NCBI RefSeq assembly: GCF_000282475.1
Contig: NZ_AKJF01000074.1
Location: 57,045-121,044 of the forward strand
Origin: Pseudomonas sp. GM78
Lineage (GTDB): Bacteria; Pseudomonadota; Gammaproteobacteria; Pseudomonadales; Pseudomonadaceae
Direction of reading: 5' to 3'
Length of the DNA stretch: 64,000 bases
Below, in pieces: positions 1 to 10,670 of this stretch; within the stretch, counting starts at the first letter, position 1; each line of letters starts with the position of its first letter. Below the pieces are notes generated by a model that saw only the letters and a program-made list of their open reading frames with translations, was not told the origin of the DNA and did no database searches. Made by a program: the position numbers and the translations under genes.

Positions 1-1203
1 GAGCTCACCAAGGCCACTGCTACCGCTCGCGACCTGTCGCTGGCCTACAGCCCGGGCGTAGCCGAACCAGTACGCGAGATCGCCCGCGATCCTGAACTGG
101 CCTACAAGTACACCGGCAAAGGCAACCTGGTTGCAGTTATTTCCGATGGCACCGCGATTCTGGGCCTGGGCAACCTCGGCCCATTGGCCTCCAAGCCAGT
201 GATGGAAGGTAAAGGCGTGCTGTTCAAGCGCTTCGCCGGCATCGACGTTTTCGACATCGAAGTCGACTCCGAAAGCCCGCAAGCCTTCATCGACACCGTC
301 AAGCGCATCTCCATCACTTTCGGTGGCATCAACCTGGAAGACATCAAGGCGCCTGAGTGCTTTGAGATCGAACGTGCCCTGATCGAGCAGTGCGACATCC
401 CGGTATTCCACGACGACCAGCACGGCACCGCAATCGTGACCGCGGCCGGCATGATCAACGCCCTGGAAATCGCTGGCAAAACCCTGCCGCAAGCCAAGAT
501 CGTGTGCCTGGGTGCCGGTGCTGCTGCCATCTCCTGCATGAAACTGCTGGTGAGCATGGGTGCCAACATCGAAAACATCTACATGGTTGACCGTACCGGT
601 GTGATCCACTCCGGCCGTGACGACCTGAACCAGTACAAGGCCGTCTTCGCCCACGCGACCGACAAGCGCACCCTGGCAGACGCCCTGCAAGGCGCAGACG
701 TGTTCGTCGGCCTGTCCGGCCCGAACCTGCTGAGTGCTGAAGGCCTGCTGTCGATGGCGCCGAACCCGATCGTGTTCGCTTGCTCGAACCCGGATCCGGA
801 AATCTCCCCGGAGCTGGCCCACGCCACCCGTGACGACGTGATCATGGCCACCGGCCGCTCGGACTACCCGAACCAGGTCAACAACGTTCTGGGCTTCCCG
901 TTCATCTTCCGTGGTGCCCTGGACGTCCGCGCCAAGCGCATCAACGAAGAAATGAAAGTGGCTGCGGCTAACGCCCTGCGCGAACTGGCCAAGCTGCCAG
1001 TACCTCAGGACGTGTGCGACGCCTACGGCGGCATCGCGCTGGAATTCGGTCGTGAGTACATCATTCCGAAACCAATGGACGCCCGCCTGATCACCGTGAT
1101 CTCCGATGCCGTGGCCAAGGCTGCGATCGAGACCGGCGTGGCTACCCTGCCGTATCCGAAGAACTACCCGCTGAAAAGCGTGGATGACGTGTTCAACGGC
1201 TAA
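1..1203 (+). CDS. maeB: Malic enzyme, short form (5' end outside window)
   Basis: The enzyme decarboxylates malate oxidatively to pyruvate in the cytoplasm, making NAD(P)H. The reading frame is open from base 1, and the first visible residues [20 protein letters not shown] belong to the family, so the start lies upstream; 400 residues are present. The malic domain holds the SPGVAEP and [15 protein letters not shown] motifs. A Rossmann domain starts near the CLGAGAAA motif. The protein stops right after the NAD-binding domain at KSVDDVFNG, so it lacks the phosphotransacetylase-like extension of E. coli MaeB. From memory the pseudomonad short form is about 420 residues, so some 20 are missing. 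Cofactor preference (NAD or NADP) cannot be read from the sequence. A strong intrinsic terminator follows the stop. Confidence 0.93.
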   Translation, partial: ELTKATATARDLSLAYSPGVAEPVREIARDPELAYKYTGKGNLVAVISDGTAILGLGNLGPLASKPVMEGKGVLFKRFAGIDVFDIEVDSESPQAFIDTVKRISITFGGINLEDIKAPECFEIERALIEQCDIPVFHDDQHGTAIVTAAGMINALEIAGKTLPQAKIVCLGAGAAAISCMKLLVSMGANIENIYMVDRTGVIHSGRDDLNQYKAVFAHATDKRTLADALQGADVFVGLSGPNLLSAEGLLSMAPNPIVFACSNPDPEISPELAHATRDDVIMATGRSDYPNQVNNVLGFPFIFRGALDVRAKRINEEMKVAAANALRELAKLPVPQDVCDAYGGIALEFGREYIIPKPMDARLITVISDAVAKAAIETGVATLPYPKNYPLKSVDDVFNG

Positions 1204-1216
1204 GTAGCCGCTCTAT

Positions 1217-1246
1217 AAAAAACCCGGCCATTGGCCGGGTTTTTTA
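1217..1246 (+). terminator. Intrinsic terminator of the malic enzyme gene
   Basis: A GC-rich hairpin (CCCGGCC / GGCCGGG, 3-nt loop) is flanked by an A-run and a T-run. It lies 13 bases after the malic enzyme stop codon. Confidence 0.9.
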
Positions 1247-1253
1247 TGGGTCG

Positions 1254-1341
1254 AAGATCAAAAGATCGCAGCCTTCGGCAGCTCCTACATGAGAACGCGT
1301 TCCTCCGTAGGAGCTGCCGAAGGCTGCGATTTTTTGATCTT
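1254..1341. repeat. REP-type inverted repeat, family A
   Basis: Two arms of about 35 bases are near-perfect inverted copies around an 18-base centre. The arm reads AAGATCAAAAGATCGCAGCC followed by TTCGGCAGCTCCTAC. The same arm recurs at 53601-53689 (paired), 63007-63040 (single) and at the window's right edge. This is a pseudomonad REP doublet lying between convergent genes. Confidence 0.85.
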
Positions 1342-1351
1342 GCTCTGCAAC

Positions 1352-1389
1352 AAAAAGCCCTGCACTTCTCACGAGGGCAGGGCTTTTTG
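1352..1389 (-). terminator. Intrinsic terminator of mrcA
   Basis: The stem AAAAAGCCCTGC / GCAGGGCTTTTT has a loop of about 14 bases. It lies 13 bases past the mrcA stop on the minus strand. The A and T runs on both sides mean it may also stop plus-strand transcription. Confidence 0.85.
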
Positions 1390-1402
1390 ATGTGGCTTGC
1401 GA

Positions 1403-3844
1403 TCAGAACAAATCGATCGGCGCGCCCTCATCCGCCGGTAGCGGGCTGCCTGGCGCATTGCCGTTGCCCAGCTCGTTCCCCGTCGGCGGCGTATCTTCGA
1501 CCTTGAACAGTTCGAAGTAGGCCCCTGGCGTGCCTGGAGTGGCTGCACGGCCGCTGATCGGATCTACCCGCAGGCTCAGGATGCCTTCCGGCTCTGGCTG
1601 CGTGTGGGGCGGCAGGCCTTTGAGCGCAGCACCCATGTAGTTCATCCAGATCGGCAGGGCGACAGTGCCGCCAAACTCCTTGCGGCCCAGGCTTTCGGGT
1701 TGGTCGAAGCCGGTCCAGACGGTGGTGACGTAGTCAGCGTTGTAACCGGAGAACCAGGCGTCCTTGGATTCGTTGGTGGTACCGGTCTTGCCGGCAATGT
1801 CGCCGCGGCCCAGGGCCAGTGCGCGACGGCCGGTACCGAGCTTGATCACGTCCTCCAGCATGCTGTTGAGGATGTAAGTCGTACGCCCATCGACAATGCG
1901 CTCCGCCACGGCAGGCGTTTGCGGGGCTGCTTGCACGCCCGGTACCTGGCCAGGTGTTGCATTGACCGTAAAGGCTTCGGCGGCGGGAGCGGCGATACCG
2001 TCGGTTGCGGCCCCGCCTTTAGGCACGCTGGGCGGGTTGGCAACGAATAGCGTGTCGCCGTTGCGGCTGTCGATCTTGTCGATGATGTACGGGGTGATCT
2101 TGTAGCCGCCGTTGGCAAAGGTGCTCCAGCCCGTGGCGATTTCCATTGGCGTCAGGGTCGCGGTGCCCAGGGCCAGGGACAGGTTGGGCGGCAGGTCCTG
2201 CTTGTTGAAGCCAAAGCGGGAGATGTAGTCGATGGTCTTGCCAACGCCCATCGCTTGCAGCAGGCGGATCGAAACCAGGTTGCGCGACTTGTAGAGCGCT
2301 TCACGCAGGCGGATCGGGCCGAGGAAGGTGTTGGTGTCGTTTTTCGGGCGCCAGACCTTGTCCAGGTATTCGTCGACAAACACGATCGGTGCGTCGTTCA
2401 CCAGGCTGGAGGCGGTGTAACCGTTATCCAGTGCGGCGCTGTAGACGAAAGGCTTGAAGCTCGAGCCCGGTTGGCGCTTGGCCTGGAGGGCGCGGTTGTA
2501 GTTACTCTGCTCAAAGGCGAAACCGCCGACCAGTGCGCGGATGGCGCCGTTTTGCGGGTCAAGGGAGACCAGAGCACCCTGAGCCTGCGGGATCTGGCTG
2601 AATTTCAGCGAATTGTCCGCCTGGCGCTGCACCCGAATCAGGTCGCCGACCTGGGCCACATCCGAAGGCTGCTTCGGATTGGCGCCCATGCTGTTGGTGT
2701 TCAGGAATGGGCGAGCCCATTTCATGCTGTCCCAGCCGACGTGTTCGCTGCCAGTACGGGTCAGCACCTGCAGGCCGGTCTTGTCGACCTGGGTGACGAT
2801 GGCCGGCTCAAGGCTGCTGATGGTGCGTTGCTTGGTCAGTTCGGCCGCCCACGCCTCGCGCGTCTTGCCCGGCAGGCGGGACTCGGGGCCCCGATAGCCG
2901 TGACGCTGGTCATAGGTCATCAAGCCTTCGTGGAGGGCGGTGTTGGCCATTTCCTGAAGGTTGCTCGGCACCGTGGTGGTGACGCGAAAACCTTCGGTGT
3001 ACGCATCGCTGCCATAGCGACCAACCATTTCGGCGCGAGCCATCTCGGCGATGTAGGGCGCGTTCACTTCCGGGGTCGGCACGTGATAGCTGGCGTTCAG
3101 TGGCTCGTTGATGGCGGTGGTGTAGTCGGCTTCGCTGATTTTGCCCAGCTTGTACATGCGCCCCAGGATCCAGTCGCGACGCTCCTTGCTGCGGGCCGGG
3201 TTGGCCAGCGGGTTGAATCGCGAAGGCGCCTTGGGCAGGCCGGCGATCATCGCCATCTGCGCCAGGCTGATGTCGCGAATCGACTTGCCGTAATACACCT
3301 GCGCCGCGGCTTCGATGCCGTAGGCGCGGTTACCCAGATAGATCTTGTTGACGTACAGCTCAAGGATTTCGTCCTTGGTCAGTTGCCGTTCGATCTGCAG
3401 GGCCAAGAGGATTTCGGTGGTTTTGCGCGAGAAGCTGCGTTCGCTGGTCAGGAAGAAGTTCTTCGCCACCTGCATGGTGATGGTGCTGCCGCCGGACTGG
3501 ATATGGCCGCTTTTGACCAGTTGAGTGGCGGCGCGCATCAGGCTGCTGGGGTCGACGCCGTAGTGGTTGGCGAAGTTGTCGTCTTCAGCACTTAGTAACG
3601 CATTAATGAAATTGGGGGGAATGTCGGCGAAACGGATCGGTGTACGGCGCATTTCGCCAAATTCTGCGATCAACTTGTTGTCGCTGCTGTAGACCCGCAA
3701 AGGAATCTGCAACTGGATGCTTCTCAGCGCCTCAACGGACGGCAAACCGGGACTAAGGTAAAGAAACGCCCCACTCAGACCCAGAAGCAGTCCGCAGAAT
3801 ACGGCGACGATGGACCAACCGAAAAATTTCAGCAGACGAATCAA
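1403..3844 (-). CDS. mrcA: Penicillin-binding protein 1A (bifunctional transglycosylase/transpeptidase)
   Basis: This class A PBP polymerises glycan strands from lipid II and cross-links peptidoglycan on the periplasmic face of the inner membrane. It has 813 residues. One N-terminal membrane anchor spans about residues 10-30. The GT51 transglycosylase domain has catalytic Glu87 in AEDDNF and the SGGSTITMQ motif near 117-125. An OB-like insert lies near 340-420. The transpeptidase has the active-site SSFK at 461-464 and KTGTT near 690. The gene is divergent from pilM, as ponA (PA5045) is in P. aeruginosa. The acidic, Pro/Gly-rich tail is normal for pseudomonads. Confidence 0.97.
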   Translation of the reverse strand: MIRLLKFFGWSIVAVFCGLLLGLSGAFLYLSPGLPSVEALRSIQLQIPLRVYSSDNKLIAEFGEMRRTPIRFADIPPNFINALLSAEDDNFANHYGVDPSSLMRAATQLVKSGHIQSGGSTITMQVAKNFFLTSERSFSRKTTEILLALQIERQLTKDEILELYVNKIYLGNRAYGIEAAAQVYYGKSIRDISLAQMAMIAGLPKAPSRFNPLANPARSKERRDWILGRMYKLGKISEADYTTAINEPLNASYHVPTPEVNAPYIAEMARAEMVGRYGSDAYTEGFRVTTTVPSNLQEMANTALHEGLMTYDQRHGYRGPESRLPGKTREAWAAELTKQRTISSLEPAIVTQVDKTGLQVLTRTGSEHVGWDSMKWARPFLNTNSMGANPKQPSDVAQVGDLIRVQRQADNSLKFSQIPQAQGALVSLDPQNGAIRALVGGFAFEQSNYNRALQAKRQPGSSFKPFVYSAALDNGYTASSLVNDAPIVFVDEYLDKVWRPKNDTNTFLGPIRLREALYKSRNLVSIRLLQAMGVGKTIDYISRFGFNKQDLPPNLSLALGTATLTPMEIATGWSTFANGGYKITPYIIDKIDSRNGDTLFVANPPSVPKGGAATDGIAAPAAEAFTVNATPGQVPGVQAAPQTPAVAERIVDGRTTYILNSMLEDVIKLGTGRRALALGRGDIAGKTGTTNESKDAWFSGYNADYVTTVWTGFDQPESLGRKEFGGTVALPIWMNYMGAALKGLPPHTQPEPEGILSLRVDPISGRAATPGTPGAYFELFKVEDTPPTGNELGNGNAPGSPLPADEGAPIDLF

Positions 3845-5118
<1,274 letters not shown>

Positions 5119-5119
<1 letters not shown>

Positions 5120-5685
5120 TGGCGCGGATCAATCTATTACCTTGGCGCGAAGAGCGGCGTGAAGAGCGGCGCAAGCGCTTTCTACTGGTGCTGGCGGGCG
5201 TACTGGTGGGGTCGGCAGGTGCATTGCTCGCCGCCAACCAGGTCATCAACAGCGCTATCGAGCGGCAGATTGCGCGTAACGACTACATCAGCAAACAGAT
5301 CGCAGTGGTCGACGAACGGATCAAGCAGATCAGCGATCTCAAGGCTCGTCGTCAAGAATTGGTCGAGCGCATGCGCATCATCCAGGACCTGCAGGGCAAT
5401 CGCCCGAACAGCGGGCGAATTTTTGATCAGCTCGCGCGGACCTTGCCCGATGGGGTGTATTTCACAGAAGTCAAAATGGCGGGCAATACCTTGTCCATCA
5501 CCGGTGCGGCGCAATCGAACAACCGTGTTTCAGACCTGATGCGAAACCTGGATGCGTCCGACTGGTTCGATGCGCCCAGCCTGACCGAAGTCAAGGCGAC
5601 GACCGCGGGCCAACTGGATCAGGCCAATGTTTTTCAGTTGACCGTTCGTCAGACCCAGGCTGCGGCCGTCGAGGATGGCGAATGA
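5119..5685 (+). CDS. pilN: Type IV pilus alignment protein PilN
   Basis: PilN is a bitopic inner-membrane protein that pairs with PilO and PilM in the alignment subcomplex. The N-terminal motif ARINLLPWREERREERRKRF is the conserved PilM-binding peptide. One membrane helix spans about residues 20-42, followed by a periplasmic coiled coil and a small ferredoxin-like domain. It has 188 residues. The ATG overlaps the pilM stop; the long open frame upstream of it is part of pilM in another frame. The last four bases overlap pilO. Confidence 0.96.
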
Positions 5686-6302
5686 GTCCGACCGAATGGT
5701 TCGAAGGGTTGCGCCGGATCGACATCAACGAGCTGGACACCCACAACATGGGGGCCTGGCCGCCTGCGATCAAAGTCCTGATGGGCATTGTGGTCGCAAT
5801 TTTGGTGCTGTCGATCGGCTACAACTTTTCCACGAGCGAGCTAAAGAATCAGCTCGAACTCAAGCGCGAGGAGGGGTCGACCCTCAAGGAGCAATTTGCC
5901 AGCAAATCCAGTATGGCGGCGAATCTGGAGCTCTACACCCAGCAGATGAAAGCGATGGAGAACTCCTTCGGCGTGCTGCTACGGCAATTGCCCAGCGACA
6001 CCGAAGTCCCCGGTCTGCTGGAGGACATCACGCGTACTGGGCTCGGCAGTGGCCTGGAGTTCGAAGAGATCAAGCTGTTGCCGGAGGTCGCCCAGCCGTT
6101 CTACATCGAATTGCCGATCCAGATCACGGTCACCGGCGCCTATCACGACCTGGCCACTTTCGTCAGTGGCGTGGCCGGGTTGCCGCGTATCGTCACTCTG
6201 CATGATTTCGACCTGGCGCCGATCAATCCCGACAACGGACCGAAATTGCGCATGAGCATCCTGGCCAGGACTTACCGCTACAACGACAAGGGGCTGCGTT
6301 GA
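5682..6302 (+). CDS. pilO: Type IV pilus alignment protein PilO
   Basis: PilO is the structural partner of PilN. A short cytoplasmic tail is followed by one membrane helix near residues 30-55, a coiled coil, and a periplasmic domain rich in VEQ/ITVTGAYHDLATF-type sequence (PilO family). It has 206 residues, the usual length. It overlaps pilN by four bases (ATGA) and pilP by one base, as expected of an operon producing fixed amounts of a complex. Confidence 0.96.
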   Translation: MSPTEWFEGLRRIDINELDTHNMGAWPPAIKVLMGIVVAILVLSIGYNFSTSELKNQLELKREEGSTLKEQFASKSSMAANLELYTQQMKAMENSFGVLLRQLPSDTEVPGLLEDITRTGLGSGLEFEEIKLLPEVAQPFYIELPIQITVTGAYHDLATFVSGVAGLPRIVTLHDFDLAPINPDNGPKLRMSILARTYRYNDKGLR

Positions 6303-6826
6303 TGAGCCCGTCACGTGGTTTTCCGATGGTGGTATTGGTCGCCGTATTGGCAGGCTGTGGCGGCGGCGATGATTTCAGCGACCTGGACGCCTACATGAAC
6401 GAAATGCGCCTGCGGGCGCCGGGCAAGATTGAACCAATGCCGACATTCCGGTCTTACCCGACATTCACCTACAACGCCGCCAACTTGCGCAGCCCGTTTT
6501 CCCCGCAGGTCAAAGTCGATCTTGCACACCAGCAGGGGGCGCGCAACGTCAAGCCTGACCCCAGCCGGGTCAAGCAGTACCTCGAGGGTTTCAATATCGA
6601 GCAGTTTGAAATGGTCGGCACGATCTCCAATGCGGCAGGCTCCTTTGCGTTACTGCGCGGCGCCGGTGGGGTGCATCGGCTGAAAGTCGGTGATTACCTG
6701 GGGCGTAACGACGGCCGGATCGTCGCCTTCAGTGGCTCGCAAGTCGAGGTGGTCGAAATCGTTCCCGACGGCGAAGGTGCCTGGCTGGAGCGTCCGCGGA
6801 CCCTTCCTTTGAAAGAGCACTCATAG
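6302..6826 (+). CDS. pilP: Type IV pilus lipoprotein PilP
   Basis: PilP is an inner-membrane lipoprotein that connects PilNO to the secretin PilQ. The signal peptide ends in the lipobox LAGC near residues 15-18, followed by a low-complexity stretch with RSPFSP. The C-terminal PilP beta domain contains MVGTISN and HRLKVGDYLGRNDGRI. The start is ATG 6302, sharing one base with the pilO stop; the in-frame TTG one codon upstream is less likely. It has 174 residues. Confidence 0.95.
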   Translation: MSPSRGFPMVVLVAVLAGCGGGDDFSDLDAYMNEMRLRAPGKIEPMPTFRSYPTFTYNAANLRSPFSPQVKVDLAHQQGARNVKPDPSRVKQYLEGFNIEQFEMVGTISNAAGSFALLRGAGGVHRLKVGDYLGRNDGRIVAFSGSQVEVVEIVPDGEGAWLERPRTLPLKEHS

Positions 6827-6839
6827 TGGAACTCGTACA

Positions 6840-8885
6840 ATGAACAGGATTTTCTCCGCCCTCGGAGTATCGCTATGGATAGCGTTGCTGTCGCCGATGG
6901 TACAAGCGGCCAACCTCAAGGCGCTGGATGTTGCGGCGCTGCCAGGGGACCGCGTCGAGTTGAAGCTGGTGTTCGACGAACCACCCCCGACACCTCGTGG
7001 CTACACCACGGAGTCCCCTGCCAGGATTGCCCTGGATCTGCCCGGTGTCGTCAGTCAGCTGGCGAGCAAGACCCGCGACCTGGGTATTGGCAATGCCCGC
7101 AGCGCGACCGTGGTGGAGGCCAAGGATCGTGCGCGGCTGATCATCAATCTGACCCGGTTGAGCCCCTACGACTTCCGGGTCGAAGGCAATAACCTGTTTG
7201 TGGTCGTCGGGCAGGGTGGCAATAGCCCGGCACCGAGAGCGGCTGCCGCTGCTGTACCGGTCCCGGCCCATGCGCGCGCGGTTGCACCGGCAGGCAAGGC
7301 GATTCGTGCGGTGGATTTCCAGCGGGGTACCCAAGGGGAGGGCAATGTCGTGATCGACTTGTCGGATCCGTCCATTGCACCCGATATTCAGGAGCGCGAA
7401 GGCAAGATCATTCTCGGCTTCACCAGAACTCGATTGCCCGAGCCATTGCGTGTACGCCTGGACGTCAAGGATTTCGCCACGCCGGTGCAGTTCGTCAATG
7501 CCAGTGCCACAGGGGACAGGGCGACGATCACCATCGAACCCAGCGGTGCCTTCGACTATTCGACCTACCAGACCGACAACAAGCTGACCGTCAGCATCCG
7601 CCCGATGACTGTCGACGACCTGCAAAAGCGTAACGCCGACCGCCATGCCTACAGTGGCGAAAAGCTCTCGCTGAATTTCCAGGACATCGACGTGCGCTCG
7701 GTGCTGCAGTTGATTGCCGATTTCACCAATCTCAATCTGGTCGCCAGTGACACGGTGCAGGGGGGCATTACCCTGCGCCTGCAGAATGTACCCTGGGACC
7801 AGGCGCTGGACCTGGTGTTGAAAACCAAGGGCCTGGACAAGCGCATGGTAGGGAATGTGTTGCTCGTCGCCCCGGCCGACGAAATTGCCGCCCGTGAACG
7901 CCAGGAGCTGGAGTCACAGAAGCAGATTGCCGACCTGGCACCACTGCGTCGGGAACTGTTGCAGGTCAATTACGCCAAGGCGGCCGATATTGCCAAACTG
8001 TTCCAGTCGGTGACCAATGCCGAGGCGAAAACCGACGAACGGGGCTCGATCACCGTCGATGAACGCACCAACAACATCATTGCCTACCAGACCCAGGACC
8101 GGCTCGACGAACTGCGGCGAATCGTTGCACAGCTGGATATTCCGGTGCGTCAGGTGATGATCGAGGCGCGTATCGTCGAAGCCAACGTCGACTACGACAA
8201 GAGTCTCGGCGTGCGTTGGGGAGGCTCGATACAGAACAAAGGCAACTGGAGCGCCTCGGGAGTCGGTAACGGCACCAGCGATGGCGGCAGCTCGCCGTTC
8301 GTCGACCTGGGGGTCGCCAACAACACGTCGGGCATCGGCATCGCCTTTATCACGGACAACGTCTTGCTGGACCTTGAATTGTCGGCCATGGAGAAGACCG
8401 GCAACGGCGAAATCGTCTCGCAACCCAAGGTGGTCACCTCCGACAAGGAAACCGCAAAAATCCTCAAGGGCACCGAGATTCCCTATCAGGAAGCCAGCTC
8501 CAGCGGCGCTACGTCGGTCTCGTTCAAAGAGGCTTCGCTGTCGCTGGAGGTGACGCCGCAGATCACGCCGGACAACCGGATCATCATGGAGGTCAAGGTC
8601 ACCAAGGACGAGCCGGACTACCTGAACAAGGTTCAGGATGTGCCGCCGATCAAGAAAAACGAGGTCAATGCCAAGGTCCTGGTCAACGATGGCGAGACCA
8701 TCGTCATTGGTGGCGTTTTCTCAAATACTCAAAGCAAGGTTGTAGATAAGGTGCCATTTCTTGGCGATGTGCCGTATCTTGGCCGCCTTTTCCGGCGTGA
8801 CGTGGTTTCGGAGAAAAAATCCGAGCTGTTGGTGTTTCTCACACCGCGTATCATGAATAACCAGGCGATTGCTGTGAGTCGTTGA
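6840..8885 (+). CDS. pilQ: Type IV pilus secretin PilQ
   Basis: PilQ forms the outer-membrane ring through which the pilus is extruded. It has 681 residues. A signal peptide (about 1-23, ending VQAA) precedes two AMIN domains that bind peptidoglycan, near residues 30-130 and 155-260. An STN/N0 domain begins near [17 protein letters not shown], then an N1 domain, and the secretin core runs from about 430 to the end, with [20 protein letters not shown] near the lip. It lies 13 bases after pilP and 4 bases before aroK. Confidence 0.97.
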   Translation: MNRIFSALGVSLWIALLSPMVQAANLKALDVAALPGDRVELKLVFDEPPPTPRGYTTESPARIALDLPGVVSQLASKTRDLGIGNARSATVVEAKDRARLIINLTRLSPYDFRVEGNNLFVVVGQGGNSPAPRAAAAAVPVPAHARAVAPAGKAIRAVDFQRGTQGEGNVVIDLSDPSIAPDIQEREGKIILGFTRTRLPEPLRVRLDVKDFATPVQFVNASATGDRATITIEPSGAFDYSTYQTDNKLTVSIRPMTVDDLQKRNADRHAYSGEKLSLNFQDIDVRSVLQLIADFTNLNLVASDTVQGGITLRLQNVPWDQALDLVLKTKGLDKRMVGNVLLVAPADEIAARERQELESQKQIADLAPLRRELLQVNYAKAADIAKLFQSVTNAEAKTDERGSITVDERTNNIIAYQTQDRLDELRRIVAQLDIPVRQVMIEARIVEANVDYDKSLGVRWGGSIQNKGNWSASGVGNGTSDGGSSPFVDLGVANNTSGIGIAFITDNVLLDLELSAMEKTGNGEIVSQPKVVTSDKETAKILKGTEIPYQEASSSGATSVSFKEASLSLEVTPQITPDNRIIMEVKVTKDEPDYLNKVQDVPPIKKNEVNAKVLVNDGETIVIGGVFSNTQSKVVDKVPFLGDVPYLGRLFRRDVVSEKKSELLVFLTPRIMNNQAIAVSR

Positions 8886-8889
8886 TTCT

Positions 8890-9408
8890 GTGCGAAATTT
8901 GATACTTGTAGGACCGATGGGGGCTGGAAAAAGCACCATCGGCCGGTTGCTGGCCAAAGAGCTGCGCTTGCCATTCAAAGATTCCGATAAGGAAATTGAA
9001 TTACGCACGGGCGCGAATATCCCATGGATCTTCGACAAGGAAGGCGAACCAGGCTTTCGTGAGCGCGAGCAGGCAATGATTGCCGAGCTATGCGATTACG
9101 ACGGCGTGGTGCTGGCGACGGGGGGTGGCGCGGTCATGCGCGAAGCCAATCGTCGGGCGCTGCGTGCCGGCGGACGGGTGGTCTATCTGCATGCCTCCGT
9201 CGAGCAGCAGGTCGGCCGCACGTCCCGCGACCGCAATCGGCCATTGTTGCGCACTGCCGATCCGGCCAAGACCCTGCGGGATCTGCTGGCGATCCGCGAC
9301 CCCCTCTATCGGGAAATCGCCGATCTGGTGGTGGAAACCGATGAGCGACCGCCGCGTATGGTCGTGCTCGATATCCTGGAGCGTTTGCAGCAATTGCCGC
9401 CCCGTTAA
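8890..9408 (+). CDS. aroK: Shikimate kinase
   Basis: AroK phosphorylates shikimate at the 3-OH using ATP, the fifth step of the chorismate pathway, in the cytoplasm. The Walker A motif GPMGAGKS spans residues 8-15. The shikimate-binding DSDKEIE motif lies near 32-38, and the GGGAV motif near 80. It has 172 residues. The start is GTG, 4 bases after pilQ, so it is probably translated from the pil operon transcript; this pilQ-aroK-aroB order is widespread in gammaproteobacteria. Confidence 0.97.
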   Translation: MRNLILVGPMGAGKSTIGRLLAKELRLPFKDSDKEIELRTGANIPWIFDKEGEPGFREREQAMIAELCDYDGVVLATGGGAVMREANRRALRAGGRVVYLHASVEQQVGRTSRDRNRPLLRTADPAKTLRDLLAIRDPLYREIADLVVETDERPPRMVVLDILERLQQLPPR

Positions 9409-9559
9409 AGCGTCGCACGAAATGCGCTATCCTCGGCGTCCTGCCATGACCGCTCCAGGTTGTGGCGAACGGCCGACGAGCGGCGTCACACCAGCGGTGG
9501 CCGTAGACATTCGTTAACTCAAGGCAGGTTGCCTGATTCCATCTTCACTGTGGGGACAC

Positions 9560-10660
9560 ATGCAGACACTCAAGGTCGATCTAGGCGAGCGCAGCTACCC
9601 GATTCATATTGGCGAAGGTTTGTTGGACCAGCCTGAGCTGCTGGCCCCGCATATTCGCGGACGGCAAGTGGCGATCATTTCCAATGAAACCGTCGCGCCG
9701 CTCTATCTTGAACGCCTGTCCCGCAGTCTTGCGCAGTTCTCGGTAATCTCCGTGGTGCTGCCAGACGGTGAGGCCTTCAAGACCTGGGAAACCCTGCAAC
9801 TGATTTTCGACGGTCTGCTGACCGCGCGGCACGACCGGCGCACCACGGTGATTGCCCTGGGCGGCGGCGTGATTGGCGACATGGCCGGCTTTGCGGCTGC
9901 CTGCTACCAGCGCGGTGTCGATTTCATCCAGGTTCCGACCACGCTGCTGTCGCAGGTTGACTCTTCGGTGGGTGGCAAGACGGGGATCAACCACCCGCTG
10001 GGCAAGAACATGGTTGGCGCCTTCTATCAGCCGAACGTCGTGCTGATCGACACCACATCCCTCAACACCCTGCCGGCCCGCGAGCTGTCCGCCGGCCTGG
10101 CCGAAGTCATCAAGTACGGGCTGATCTGCGATGAGCCGTTCCTGACCTGGCTGGAAGACAACGTGGACCGCCTGCGCAATCTGGATCAGCAAGCCCTGAC
10201 CTATGCCATCGAGCGCTCGTGTGCAGCCAAGGCGGCCGTGGTCGGCGCCGACGAGAAGGAGACCGGTGTACGGGCAACGCTCAACCTGGGTCATACCTTC
10301 GGTCACGCCATCGAGACCCATATGGGCTATGGTGTCTGGCTGCATGGTGAAGCGGTCGCTGCTGGCACTGTAATGGCTCTGGAAATGTCCGCGCGCCTGG
10401 GCTGGATCAGCGAACAGGAGCGCGATCGCGGCATTCGCCTGTTCCAGCGCGCCGGCCTGCCGGTTGTTCCGCCTGAAGAGATGACGCCAGCCGATTTCCT
10501 CGAACACATGGCAATTGACAAGAAAGTGATCGACGGTCGTTTGCGCCTGGTGCTGCTGCGCCACATGGGCGAAGCGGTAGTGACCGACGATTATCCGAAA
10601 GAGGTTCTACAGGCCACGCTGGGAGCGGATTACCGCGCCTTGGCTCAGCTTAAAGGTTAA
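9560..10660 (+). CDS. aroB: 3-dehydroquinate synthase
   Basis: AroB converts DAHP to 3-dehydroquinate with NAD and a divalent metal, the second chorismate step. The glycine-rich NAD region [13 protein letters not shown] lies near residues 96-108. Metal ligands are in the GLAEVIKYG and [11 protein letters not shown] motifs. It has 366 residues, the usual length. GGGGA lies a few bases before the ATG. A 151-base gap without a gene separates it from aroK. Confidence 0.97.
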   Translation: MQTLKVDLGERSYPIHIGEGLLDQPELLAPHIRGRQVAIISNETVAPLYLERLSRSLAQFSVISVVLPDGEAFKTWETLQLIFDGLLTARHDRRTTVIALGGGVIGDMAGFAAACYQRGVDFIQVPTTLLSQVDSSVGGKTGINHPLGKNMVGAFYQPNVVLIDTTSLNTLPARELSAGLAEVIKYGLICDEPFLTWLEDNVDRLRNLDQQALTYAIERSCAAKAAVVGADEKETGVRATLNLGHTFGHAIETHMGYGVWLHGEAVAAGTVMALEMSARLGWISEQERDRGIRLFQRAGLPVVPPEEMTPADFLEHMAIDKKVIDGRLRLVLLRHMGEAVVTDDYPKEVLQATLGADYRALAQLKG

Positions 10661-10670
10661 TAAGAACACG

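Noticed and set aside
2255-3595. Long plus-strand open frame opposite mrcA
   Set aside because: It mirrors the mrcA codon pattern, has no ribosome site and no recognisable domain; it is an antisense shadow of a high-GC gene.
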